Below, one piece after another: positions 34,417-41,730 of a DNA stretch of 64,000 nucleotides. Numbering within the stretch: the first letter of the stretch is position 1; each line of letters starts with the position of its first letter. The translations under genes and the position numbers were made by a program. The notes below the pieces were generated by a model. That model was not told the origin of the DNA. It saw nothing but the letters and a program-made list of their open reading frames with translations, and made no database searches. The DNA comes from Pontibacter qinzhouensis. Lineage in GTDB: Bacteria > Bacteroidota > Bacteroidia > Cytophagales > Hymenobacteraceae. The stretch spans positions 16,168 to 80,167 of the forward strand of contig NZ_VRTY01000017.1 in the NCBI RefSeq assembly GCF_008017455.1, in the 5' to 3' direction.

Positions 34417-35976
34417 ATGAACAACAATAAGATGAGATTTCTATATAAAAAAATAAGGAATTACGGCCTAACGCTCGCTCTTGCAGTTGTAGCCTCTGTT
34501 TTTCCGGCCTGCAAAGATTTTCTGGACCGTGATCCGCAGGGAGAGTATACCGAAGATACTTACCCTTATCCACAAGGAGCAGGCCCTTACGACCAGTTTT
34601 TGTTTGCTGTCTACTCGGAGCTAAGAGATTTTGACGTACACAGCTTATCCTTTATTGCTGTTACCAGCATCCGCAGCGACGATGCCGACAAAGGTAGTAC
34701 ACCTTCTGACGGTGGCTCAAACGCCATCGATATGGATAACTTTCCGGTAACGGTGAATAATGGTTATGCCAATGCCATGTGGGAAGGCTACTACAATCTG
34801 ATTACCAGAACAAATATTGCCATAGACCAGATTCAAAATAACGAGGCTATAGAAGCTTCACCTGAAGTGAAGGTGCAGTCAGAGGCTGAGGCAAGGTTTA
34901 TGAGAGCTTATGCCTACTTTATGCTGGTACGCACATATGGCAGAGTTCCGCTTATTACAGAAGTATTCGATGACCCTGCGGCACAATCTAATGTGCCGCA
35001 GAACAATCCTGCCGAAATCTATGCCCAAATCGAAAACGATTTGCAATTCGCTGCCGCTAATCTTCCTGCAAGCTGGGACCCCTTGTTTATAGGGCGAGCT
35101 ACTTCAGGGGCTGCCAATGGTATGCTGGCTAAAGTATATTTAACACAGCGTAAATGGTCGCAGGCCCTGGGTGCTGCCAACATGGTTATTATGTCGGGCC
35201 AATACGACCTGTCAACTCCTTACGATCGCATTTTCAGGGAAGAAGGGGAAAATAGCCGTGAGTCGGTGTTTGAGGTTCAGGCAACGGCCAGCAGAACTTT
35301 TCCGGAAACAAATGGTGTGCAGTACGCACCAATTCAGGGTGTAAGAGGAGCCGGTGTATGGAACTTAGGCTGGGGATGGAACACCCCAAGCGCGGCCCTC
35401 GCTGCTGCTTATGAACCCGGAGACCCACGTCGTGCACGTACTATTTTGTTTACGAGTACAACAACTGAGGCTAACGAAGGATTGACCATTTACGGAGAGA
35501 AAACGCCTCTTGGGTTACCTAACCCGCGCTACAACCACAAAGTGTATACAAACCCTGCCCGCAGAACTGCCATTGGCAGCCAGGGCGGCTGGTGGATGAA
35601 CGTGCGCATTCTGCGCTATGCCGATGTGGTGCTGATGTACGCCGAGGCTGCCAATGAAATGGGGCAGACGCAGGAAGCGCTTGATAAACTGGAAATGGTG
35701 AGAGCTAGGGCAAGAAACGGTAATCCTGATATTCTTCCACCAGTTACCACTGCCAGCCAAACTGAGTTGCGCGAAGCCATACGCCGGGAGAGACGGGTAG
35801 AGTTAGGCATGGAGCACGATCGCTTTTTTGACCTGGTGCGCTGGGGCATTGCCCGTGAAGCACTTCATGCTGCCGGTAAAACCAATTTTAACGAAAACCG
35901 CGATGTGCTGCTGCCAATTCCTCAGAACCAGATAGACATCAGCAGAGGAGTACTTACTCAAAACCCAGGGTATTAA
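34417..35976 (+). CDS. SusD/RagB family glycan-binding lipoprotein
   Basis: Partner of the SusC encoded five bases upstream. The 519-residue protein has a lipoprotein signal ending VFPAC (Cys32 from ATG 34417; a second ATG at 34432 would shorten the N-terminus and is also plausible). Family blocks seen: AEARFMRAYAYFMLVRTYG, GAANGMLAKVYLTQRKW, ILRYADVVLMYAEAANEMG and IRRERRVELGMEHDRFFDLVRWG. The next gene begins 25 bases later. Confidence 0.93.
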   Translation: MNNNKMRFLYKKIRNYGLTLALAVVASVFPACKDFLDRDPQGEYTEDTYPYPQGAGPYDQFLFAVYSELRDFDVHSLSFIAVTSIRSDDADKGSTPSDGGSNAIDMDNFPVTVNNGYANAMWEGYYNLITRTNIAIDQIQNNEAIEASPEVKVQSEAEARFMRAYAYFMLVRTYGRVPLITEVFDDPAAQSNVPQNNPAEIYAQIENDLQFAAANLPASWDPLFIGRATSGAANGMLAKVYLTQRKWSQALGAANMVIMSGQYDLSTPYDRIFREEGENSRESVFEVQATASRTFPETNGVQYAPIQGVRGAGVWNLGWGWNTPSAALAAAYEPGDPRRARTILFTSTTTEANEGLTIYGEKTPLGLPNPRYNHKVYTNPARRTAIGSQGGWWMNVRILRYADVVLMYAEAANEMGQTQEALDKLEMVRARARNGNPDILPPVTTASQTELREAIRRERRVELGMEHDRFFDLVRWGIAREALHAAGKTNFNENRDVLLPIPQNQIDISRGVLTQNPGY

Positions 35977-36001
35977 TCCACTAATTTAAAGGTAGAAGAA
36001 A

Positions 36002-36928
36002 ATGAAACTCTCAGGAATATATAAAAACAAGCAGGTAGCTGGTCTCGCACTGGCTGCCGCGCTCCTTACCTCGTGCGAATATGATGGCAACCCCAACAAG
36101 CTCGACGATGTAAACCCTGCCGATTATGCAGGAAAAGTAGATGGTTACTCCAGCTCCGACGAGATTTACCCCAACAACCTGATCGCTTACTGGTCTTTCG
36201 ACGATACCAAAAACGAACTGGTAAGTGGTACGGCTCCTACTGCTTCTGCTAACGATAGGTTTGTAGATGGCGGTGTAAGAGGCAAGGCCCTGGACCTGAA
36301 TGCCGGCTGGATTTATTTTGCCCAGCAGTTCGAGAACTTTAAAACCGATAACCTCAAGAGCTTCACCATCAGCCATTGGGTGCAAATTCTGAATAACGGC
36401 TCTAATAGAACTATGACCTTTCAGCTGGCCCGGCCAGGCATGTTTAACGGCAACATCAACATAGCCCTGAACACCAATGCTTTTCCGGCTACCGACGTGG
36501 ATAACCTTAAAATACAACCGACTTTCAACACCATTGGCGGTGGCATGCAAGACAATATTAACACCCAGCGCGATAACCCCGGCGATGCTAACTACGTGCC
36601 TTACATTACTCCCCGCATCGGGGCCGACAGGTGGGTACACATTGTAGTAACTTACGATGGTACCTCCGGCACTTTCAACATCTGGTCGAATGGCATAAAA
36701 GCAGGAGCCTTCTCCAGTAGAGGCGTGGGCGACAACTTGTTTAATGCCTTCGAACCAAGTGAGGTTATTATTGGCGCGAACTACAATAGCATACCTGGCA
36801 AAGAAGTAAACGACGACACCAACTTTGCTCCCATGACTGGTCGCATAGACGAGATCAGGGTGTTTGATATTCCCTTGCCGGATGCACACATCCGAAGCTT
36901 GTATAACCTGGGGCTGGTAAACCAATAA
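36002..36928 (+). CDS. LamG-like surface glycan-binding lipoprotein
   Basis: Probable surface glycan-binding protein of the locus (third gene after susC-susD, a usual place). 308 residues; lipoprotein signal ends LLTSC (Cys25). The body is a concanavalin-like sandwich: NLIAYWSFDD, GVRGKALDLN, FTISHWVQ, WVHIVVTYDGTSGTFNIWSNG and GRIDEIRVFDIPLPD are typical LamG/pentraxin-fold strings. No catalytic residues are evident. Spacing of 25 bases from susD suggests co-transcription; the gap to the next gene holds a large hairpin. Confidence 0.85.
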   Translation: MKLSGIYKNKQVAGLALAAALLTSCEYDGNPNKLDDVNPADYAGKVDGYSSSDEIYPNNLIAYWSFDDTKNELVSGTAPTASANDRFVDGGVRGKALDLNAGWIYFAQQFENFKTDNLKSFTISHWVQILNNGSNRTMTFQLARPGMFNGNINIALNTNAFPATDVDNLKIQPTFNTIGGGMQDNINTQRDNPGDANYVPYITPRIGADRWVHIVVTYDGTSGTFNIWSNGIKAGAFSSRGVGDNLFNAFEPSEVIIGANYNSIPGKEVNDDTNFAPMTGRIDEIRVFDIPLPDAHIRSLYNLGLVNQ

Positions 36929-36940
36929 AACTCCTAAAAT

Positions 36941-36997
36941 ACCCTTCACTGTTTTTAGCCGAAAATCCTTCTGGAGGGCATTTTCATCTGAATAATT
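36941..36997 (+). repeat. Repeat A copy 10
   Basis: Left box ACCCTTC, right box ATCTGAATAATT; 12 bases after the LamG gene. Confidence 0.65.
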
Positions 36998-37062
36998 CAG
37001 AAAGAGAAATCTGCATGATGGGTGCAGTATTTTATTTTAAAGTCTAGGAAGGTATTTCTACT

Positions 37063-37132
37063 CAAGCAACTAACCTGTAGTCCCTGCTATCGCAGCTTTG
37101 AGCAGGCAACCGGGCTACAGGTTAGTTACTTG
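37063..37132 (+). promoter_or_regulatory. Large stem-loop within the glycan operon
   Basis: CAAGCAACTAACCTGTAG (37063-37080) pairs with CTACAGGTTAGTTACTTG (37115-37132) with one mismatch; inside, CCTGCT pairs with AGCAGG. Only A/T-mixed sequence follows, so it looks more like an mRNA-stabilising or processing structure than a terminator. It separates the susCD-LamG part from the GH144 genes. Confidence 0.6.
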
Positions 37133-37247
37133 AATAGAATAATTTGCTGCCTAAAGATCGCTGCTTTAACCTACTTTATGTTTTTAACAAAAGCTGAAAC
37201 CATACTTGTTGTATGGCTAAAGTAATGTTTCTTTTAAGTTTTCTTTA

Positions 37248-38957
37248 GTGAATATGATGTTCTATACACGCGGCCTTGTTCAAGATGTACCTGTAAAACA
37301 CTTCTGTTTTACCTGGAACCTTATTACTCTCGGCCTGCTCCTCCTGATCTCAGGCTGCAAAAAAGATAATGAGCAAGCTCTGGTAAATACCTCTGTGGCG
37401 TTTACGGTGAACGATGTGTATAACGGCACCCTGAACTACTCTGGCCTGAACCCGAAGCCAGTTGTCACCTTAAATTTTACAGAGCCTATTAACCAGAACT
37501 CTGTAGCTGATGGAATTAAATTAACCACTGCCGCTGGCGCAGCTGTTCCGCTAACTACTACCCTTCAGAACAACAACAGAACCGTTATTGTCACACCCGA
37601 AAACAACCTTAGTTCTTTCTCCAGCTATGAGCTGGCCGTAACCAGCAGCCTGCGATCGGCTACGGGTGGTCGTTTGGTTAACCCGGTTACGATCAGTTTA
37701 AAAACCGGCCTCGACGATACCGACAAATTCCCTCGCATACCAGATGAGGAACTGCTGACGCTCGTGCAGAAACAAACCTTTAAATATTTTTACGACTTTG
37801 CCCACCCCGCGAGCGGCCTGGCGCGCGAGCGAAACACATCTGGCAACACAGTTACAACTGGTGGCTCCGGCTTCGGTATTATGGCTTTGGTAACGGGTAT
37901 GCACCGCGGCTTTATAACCCGTGCCGAAGGCCTCGGCCGCATCACCACAATAGTTGATTTTCTGAAAAATAAGGCAGAACGACACCATGGCGCTTACCCG
38001 CACTGGCTCGATGGCAACACCGGCGCTACCCTGCCTTTCAGTGCCAACGACAACGGAGCCGACCTGGTGGAGACTGCTTTCCTGATGCAGGGCCTGCTCA
38101 CAGCCCGGCAATATTTTAACACTGCCACAGCCGCAGAAACAACACTTAGAAACGATATAACTGCTATATATAATGGCGTGGAATGGGACTGGTTCCGCAA
38201 AGACGGTGGCGATGTGTTGTACTGGCACTGGAGTCCGAATATGGGGTGGGCGCAGAACCTGCCCATTCGGGGCTGGGACGAAGCTTTGGTGACCTACGTG
38301 CTGGCAGCAGCCTCGCCCACACATACCATCCCGAAAACAGTGTACGACAATGGCTGGGCCAGAAACGGCGGCATGCGCAATGGCAACACCTACTACGGTG
38401 TGCAGTTGCCGCTGGGGCCGGAGTTAGGCGGGCCACTTTTCTTTGAGCATTATTCCTTTATGGGCATCAACCCCAAAGGCTTAACCGATGCCTACGCCAA
38501 CTACGAAACCCAGACCCACGCCCACACCCTGATCAATTACAGGTATTGTGTAGACAACCCCAAGAACTTTTATGGCTACAGCGAAAACTGCTGGGGTTTA
38601 ACGGCAAGCGACATCCAGAACGGCTACACGGCCAGCTCGCCCACCAACGACAGAGGCCACATTGCGCCTACTGCCGCGCTTAGCTCTTTCCCTTACACGC
38701 CCACCGAATCGATGCAGGCACTGCACTTTTTCTATTACAAACTCGGCGATAAAATCTGGAAAGACTATGGCTTTGTAGACTCCTTTTCGCTGCACGACCA
38801 GTGGTTTGCCAGTTCACACCTGGCCATCGACCAGGGGCCTATTATCGTCATGATAGAGAACCACCGTTCCGGTTTACTCTGGGACCTGTTTATGAGTGCT
38901 CCCGAAGTGCAGGCAGGTTTAAAAAAACTAGGCTTCACGAGCCCGCACCTCCAGTAA
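37248..38957 (+). CDS. GH144-type beta-1,2-glucanase lipoprotein with Ig-like domain
   Basis: Would cut beta-1,2-glucan (endo) or sophorose units from it. 569 residues: lipoprotein signal ending LISGC, an SbsA-type bacterial Ig-like domain (~50-155; VVTLNFTEPINQNSV), then the GH144 'glycoamylase' (alpha/alpha)6 barrel (~170-569) with RERNTSGN, TTGGSGFGIMAL, WHWSPNMGWAQN, IRGWDEALVTYVLAAASPTH and DQGPIIVMIENHRSGLLW. The family is established as beta-1,2-glucan-active; which of endo or exo applies cannot be read from sequence. The second copy downstream lacks the Ig domain. The start at 37248 has a near alternative ATG (37254). Confidence 0.83.
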   Translation: MNMMFYTRGLVQDVPVKHFCFTWNLITLGLLLLISGCKKDNEQALVNTSVAFTVNDVYNGTLNYSGLNPKPVVTLNFTEPINQNSVADGIKLTTAAGAAVPLTTTLQNNNRTVIVTPENNLSSFSSYELAVTSSLRSATGGRLVNPVTISLKTGLDDTDKFPRIPDEELLTLVQKQTFKYFYDFAHPASGLARERNTSGNTVTTGGSGFGIMALVTGMHRGFITRAEGLGRITTIVDFLKNKAERHHGAYPHWLDGNTGATLPFSANDNGADLVETAFLMQGLLTARQYFNTATAAETTLRNDITAIYNGVEWDWFRKDGGDVLYWHWSPNMGWAQNLPIRGWDEALVTYVLAAASPTHTIPKTVYDNGWARNGGMRNGNTYYGVQLPLGPELGGPLFFEHYSFMGINPKGLTDAYANYETQTHAHTLINYRYCVDNPKNFYGYSENCWGLTASDIQNGYTASSPTNDRGHIAPTAALSSFPYTPTESMQALHFFYYKLGDKIWKDYGFVDSFSLHDQWFASSHLAIDQGPIIVMIENHRSGLLWDLFMSAPEVQAGLKKLGFTSPHLQ

Positions 38958-38967
38958 CACGGCCACA

Positions 38968-39025
38968 GCCCTGACCAAAAAAATACTGAAAAGGCTTCGG
39001 AAGGTCATTTTCATTAGAAGAATTG
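38968..39025 (+). repeat. Repeat A copy 11
   Basis: Left box degraded to CCCTGACC; right box ATTAGAAGAATTG. Confidence 0.6.
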
Positions 39026-39064
39026 GTTGTTGTTTGCTGATTGTTGATTGCTGGGAAAATATAT

Positions 39065-39132
39065 TGTTAAATGGCTGATTAAAATTAGCAGCAAAGACCT
39101 CGCAGCGTGCGCAGCTCCTGCGAGTGTCTGGG
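39065..39132 (+). repeat. Repeat C copy 1
   Basis: GTTAAATGGCTGATTAAAAT followed by a CTCGCAG...CTGCGAG stem; matches 44533-44596 almost exactly apart from an 8-base insert in this copy. Confidence 0.6.
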
Positions 39133-39188
39133 CAAAGCAGATAAAAAGTAGAACATAAAAGATTCAAAAGACCAACATTTTAAAAAAA

Positions 39189-40568
39189 ATGAGAACTGGA
39201 AAAAACTACATCCTACATCTACTCATGCTCATTTTGAGTGGCAACTTGCTTAGCTGCAACCAAACCTCCACCACTACAGACAACTCCGATGCCGCTACCA
39301 CACAGGGAGCTGAGAAACTAAGCGACGACGAACTGCTCACGCTGGTGCAGCGCAACACGTTTCAGTATTTCTGGAATGGCGCAGAGCCAACTTCCGGGCT
39401 GGCCCGCGAGCGGATTCATATGGATGGCGACTACCCGCAAAACGACCAGAACGTGATTACAACCGGGGCCTCAGGTTTTGGTGTAATGGCCATTCTGGTA
39501 GGTATTGAGCGTGGCTTTATTACCCGACAAGAGGGCTTTGAGCGGCTGCAGAAGGCAGTAGACTACCTCGGCAAAGCCGATCGGTTTCATGGGGCCTGGC
39601 CACACTGGATGCAGGGCGAAACCGGTAAAGTAAAGCCGTTCGGCAAGAAAGACAATGGCGGGGACCTGGTGGAATCTGCTTTTTTGGTGCAGGGGCTGCT
39701 GACGGTAAGGCAGTACTTTGCCGATGGCAACGAGCAGGAAAAAGCGCTTGCCTCTAAGATTACAAAACTGTGGCAGGAAGTGGAGTGGGATTGGTACCGC
39801 AACGGCACCAACGCGCTTTTCTGGCACTGGTCGCCAAACTACGCCTGGGAAATGAACTTCCCAGTGCGCGGCTACGACGAATGTCTGGTTATGTATGTGC
39901 TCGCAGCGTCTTCGCCTACCCACTCCATTCCTGCCGAAGTATACCACGAAGGCTGGGCCCGTAGCGGAGGCATAAAAGCCAATGTGGAGCCATACGGACA
40001 TAAAATTGAACTGAAGCATAATGGTGCAGAAGGCAGTGTAGGACCTCTGTTCTGGTCGCATTACTCGTACCTGGGTCTCGACCCGCGTAGCCTTAAAGAC
40101 CGCTACGCCGACTACTGGCAGCATAACCGCAACCATGCGCTGGTGCACCGGTCGTATGCGATCGAGAACCCGAAAGGCTTTAAAGGCTATGGCGAACATG
40201 CCTGGGGCTTCACGTCCAGCTACTCACCCAAAGGCTACGCCGGCCACAGCCCGCAACACGATTTAGGCGTTATCTCGCCAACGGCAGCCTTGTCTTCTTA
40301 CCCCTACACACCTGAAGAGTCGATGCAGGTTATCCGGCACCTGTACGAAAACCTCGGCGACAAAGTATGGGGCGAATACGGCTTTTACGATGCCTACAGC
40401 GAAACCGAAGACTGGTACCCGCAACGCTACCTGGGCATAGACCAGGGGCCAATTGTGGTGATGATCGAGAACGGGCGTAGCGGCATGCTCTGGGACTTGT
40501 TTATGAGTGCGCCGGAGGTGCAGCAAGGGCTGAAGAAACTGGGCTTTGAAAGTCCGAAACTAAAGTAG
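39189..40568 (+). CDS. GH144-type beta-1,2-glucan-active lipoprotein
   Basis: Paralogue of the preceding enzyme without the Ig-like domain, 459 residues. Lipoprotein signal ends NLLSC; a short Thr/Asp-rich linker leads to the (alpha/alpha)6 barrel (~50-459) with LARERIHMDGD, TTGASGFGVMAI, FWHWSPNYAWEMN, VRGYDECLVMYVLAASSPTH, EPYGHKIELKHNGAEGSVGP and DQGPIVVMIENGRSGMLW. Characterised loci often pair an endo-glucanase with an exo-acting sophorohydrolase of this family; which is which here is open. Downstream is a long repeat D copy and then the SGNH gene. Confidence 0.83.
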   Translation: MRTGKNYILHLLMLILSGNLLSCNQTSTTTDNSDAATTQGAEKLSDDELLTLVQRNTFQYFWNGAEPTSGLARERIHMDGDYPQNDQNVITTGASGFGVMAILVGIERGFITRQEGFERLQKAVDYLGKADRFHGAWPHWMQGETGKVKPFGKKDNGGDLVESAFLVQGLLTVRQYFADGNEQEKALASKITKLWQEVEWDWYRNGTNALFWHWSPNYAWEMNFPVRGYDECLVMYVLAASSPTHSIPAEVYHEGWARSGGIKANVEPYGHKIELKHNGAEGSVGPLFWSHYSYLGLDPRSLKDRYADYWQHNRNHALVHRSYAIENPKGFKGYGEHAWGFTSSYSPKGYAGHSPQHDLGVISPTAALSSYPYTPEESMQVIRHLYENLGDKVWGEYGFYDAYSETEDWYPQRYLGIDQGPIVVMIENGRSGMLWDLFMSAPEVQQGLKKLGFESPKLK

Positions 40569-41036
40569 CAGAGGGTAAATTCGTTGAAAAGACTCTCTTG
40601 GCGATTTCGCAGACCATGTTTATTAGTATAACCCAGGATGTACGGTAACTGTCTTTACTAGGATATTGCAGCAGTAAGATACAGCGCGAACAAGCTTGCC
40701 AGGTGCACCCATTGAGCCGGCACTGTTGGGGGAAGGGCCCTCGGTTTTGGAGCATCTTGATTTTTCTTCTTCTTTTTGTATTAAGACAAAAAGAAGAAGG
40801 AAGCAGGCAATGAAACAGCTCCACGCCGCTGACACAGCAGTAAAGGCAACTATGCGAACTTAAACCCAGAGCTGCCATTGCAAATGGATCTCGCCCACAA
40901 AATCCTTCCAGGATGACAAAAGTAGGATGGCAGATTAGCAATAAATTATTTTTTGGCTACCGCACAACTTGGGTTAGAATAATTGCTGCGAGCCAGAAAG
41001 CTCACTCAATAAGAAGTCAGAAAACCAATACTTGCC
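40569..41036. other. Intergenic gap filled by repeat D
   Basis: Repeat D copy 1 (reverse) fills most of it. A degenerate repeat A seems split: TTTATTAG at about 40620 and TTAGAATAATTG at 40974, with TAACCCA/TGGGTTA inverted ends at 40629 and 40970. Confidence 0.45.
40668..40925 (-). repeat. Repeat D copy 1
   Basis: About 250-bp element with an internal inverted repeat of TTCTTTTT/AAAAAGAA, a GC-rich GAGGGCCCTTCCCCC segment, and end strings TTCGCATAG and GTGCAC...GGCAAG. Similar copies lie at 53342 and 60102. No coding capacity. Confidence 0.65.
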
Positions 41037-41726
41037 ATGAAGAAGAAACATTTACTAACATCTTTGATCCTGCTGGCGCTCTGTTTTACATGCTTTTACA
41101 GGGTTCAGGCACAGGAGCTGCCATTGCCTCCCTTCTGGAACGAAATTCAGGAATTTAAGCAGCAGGATAGCGTGCAGATGCCTCCTAAAGAAGCCATTCT
41201 GTTTGTCGGGAGTTCCTCTTTCAGGTTATGGCCCAACATGCAGCAGATGCTGCCGGAGTACACTGTTATTAACCGGGGCTTTGGCGGTTCCAACCTGCTC
41301 GACCTCAAGCGCTACCTCCCCGATATTGTGTTTCCGTACCAGCCCCGGCAAATCGTAATTTACTCCGGCGAAAACGACATTGCTTCTGATACAGTGGAAG
41401 CCGAGGAAGTTCTGCTGCGGTTCGAAAATGTTTTTCAGGCGATCAGGGAAGAGTTGCCGGAGGTGCCCATTGTGTACATCACCATAAAACCGAGCCCCGA
41501 CCGCGAACGCTATATGCCCCTGATGCGCAAAGCGAACGAGTTGATTAAAAATTACTTGAATGACAAGCCGAAAACAACCTTTATAGATGTGTACAAGCCC
41601 ATGCTGCAGAAAAACGGCAAGCCCCGCACCGATATTTTTATACAGGACAACCTGCACATGAACGAGAAGGGCTATGCCATCTGGGTAAAGGCGCTTAAGC
41701 CACACCTACTAAAAAACAAACCATAA
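41037..41726 (+). CDS. SGNH/GDSL-type hydrolase, secreted
   Basis: Serine esterase fold of 229 residues; in a glycan locus most likely removes acyl groups (acetyl or succinyl) from the polysaccharide. Signal peptide 1-22 (ending VQAQ). Four SGNH blocks are visible: LFVGSSSFRLW (Ser nucleophile), NRGFGGS (Gly), YSGENDI (Asn) and DNLHMNEKGY (Asp/His). Four bases separate it from the GH3 gene, so they are co-transcribed. Bacterial beta-1,2-glucans are often succinylated or otherwise substituted, which would explain an esterase here; the substrate is inferred. Confidence 0.85.
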   Translation: MKKKHLLTSLILLALCFTCFYRVQAQELPLPPFWNEIQEFKQQDSVQMPPKEAILFVGSSSFRLWPNMQQMLPEYTVINRGFGGSNLLDLKRYLPDIVFPYQPRQIVIYSGENDIASDTVEAEEVLLRFENVFQAIREELPEVPIVYITIKPSPDRERYMPLMRKANELIKNYLNDKPKTTFIDVYKPMLQKNGKPRTDIFIQDNLHMNEKGYAIWVKALKPHLLKNKP

Positions 41727-41730
41727 AACC

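Larger units (their letters stand above)
36929..37247. other. Intergenic gap with repeat A and large hairpin
   Basis: Repeat A copy 10 then an 18-bp imperfect inverted repeat with inner stem; no gene or clear promoter. Confidence 0.55.
38958..39188. other. Spacer with repeats A and C between the two GH144 genes
   Basis: Repeat A copy 11, then repeat C copy 1; the sequence just before the next start is A-rich and unremarkable. Confidence 0.5.

Noticed and set aside
36011..36949. 312-codon - strand frame opposite the LamG-like gene
   Set aside because: Antisense to a well-supported lipoprotein gene; no signal or domain pattern.
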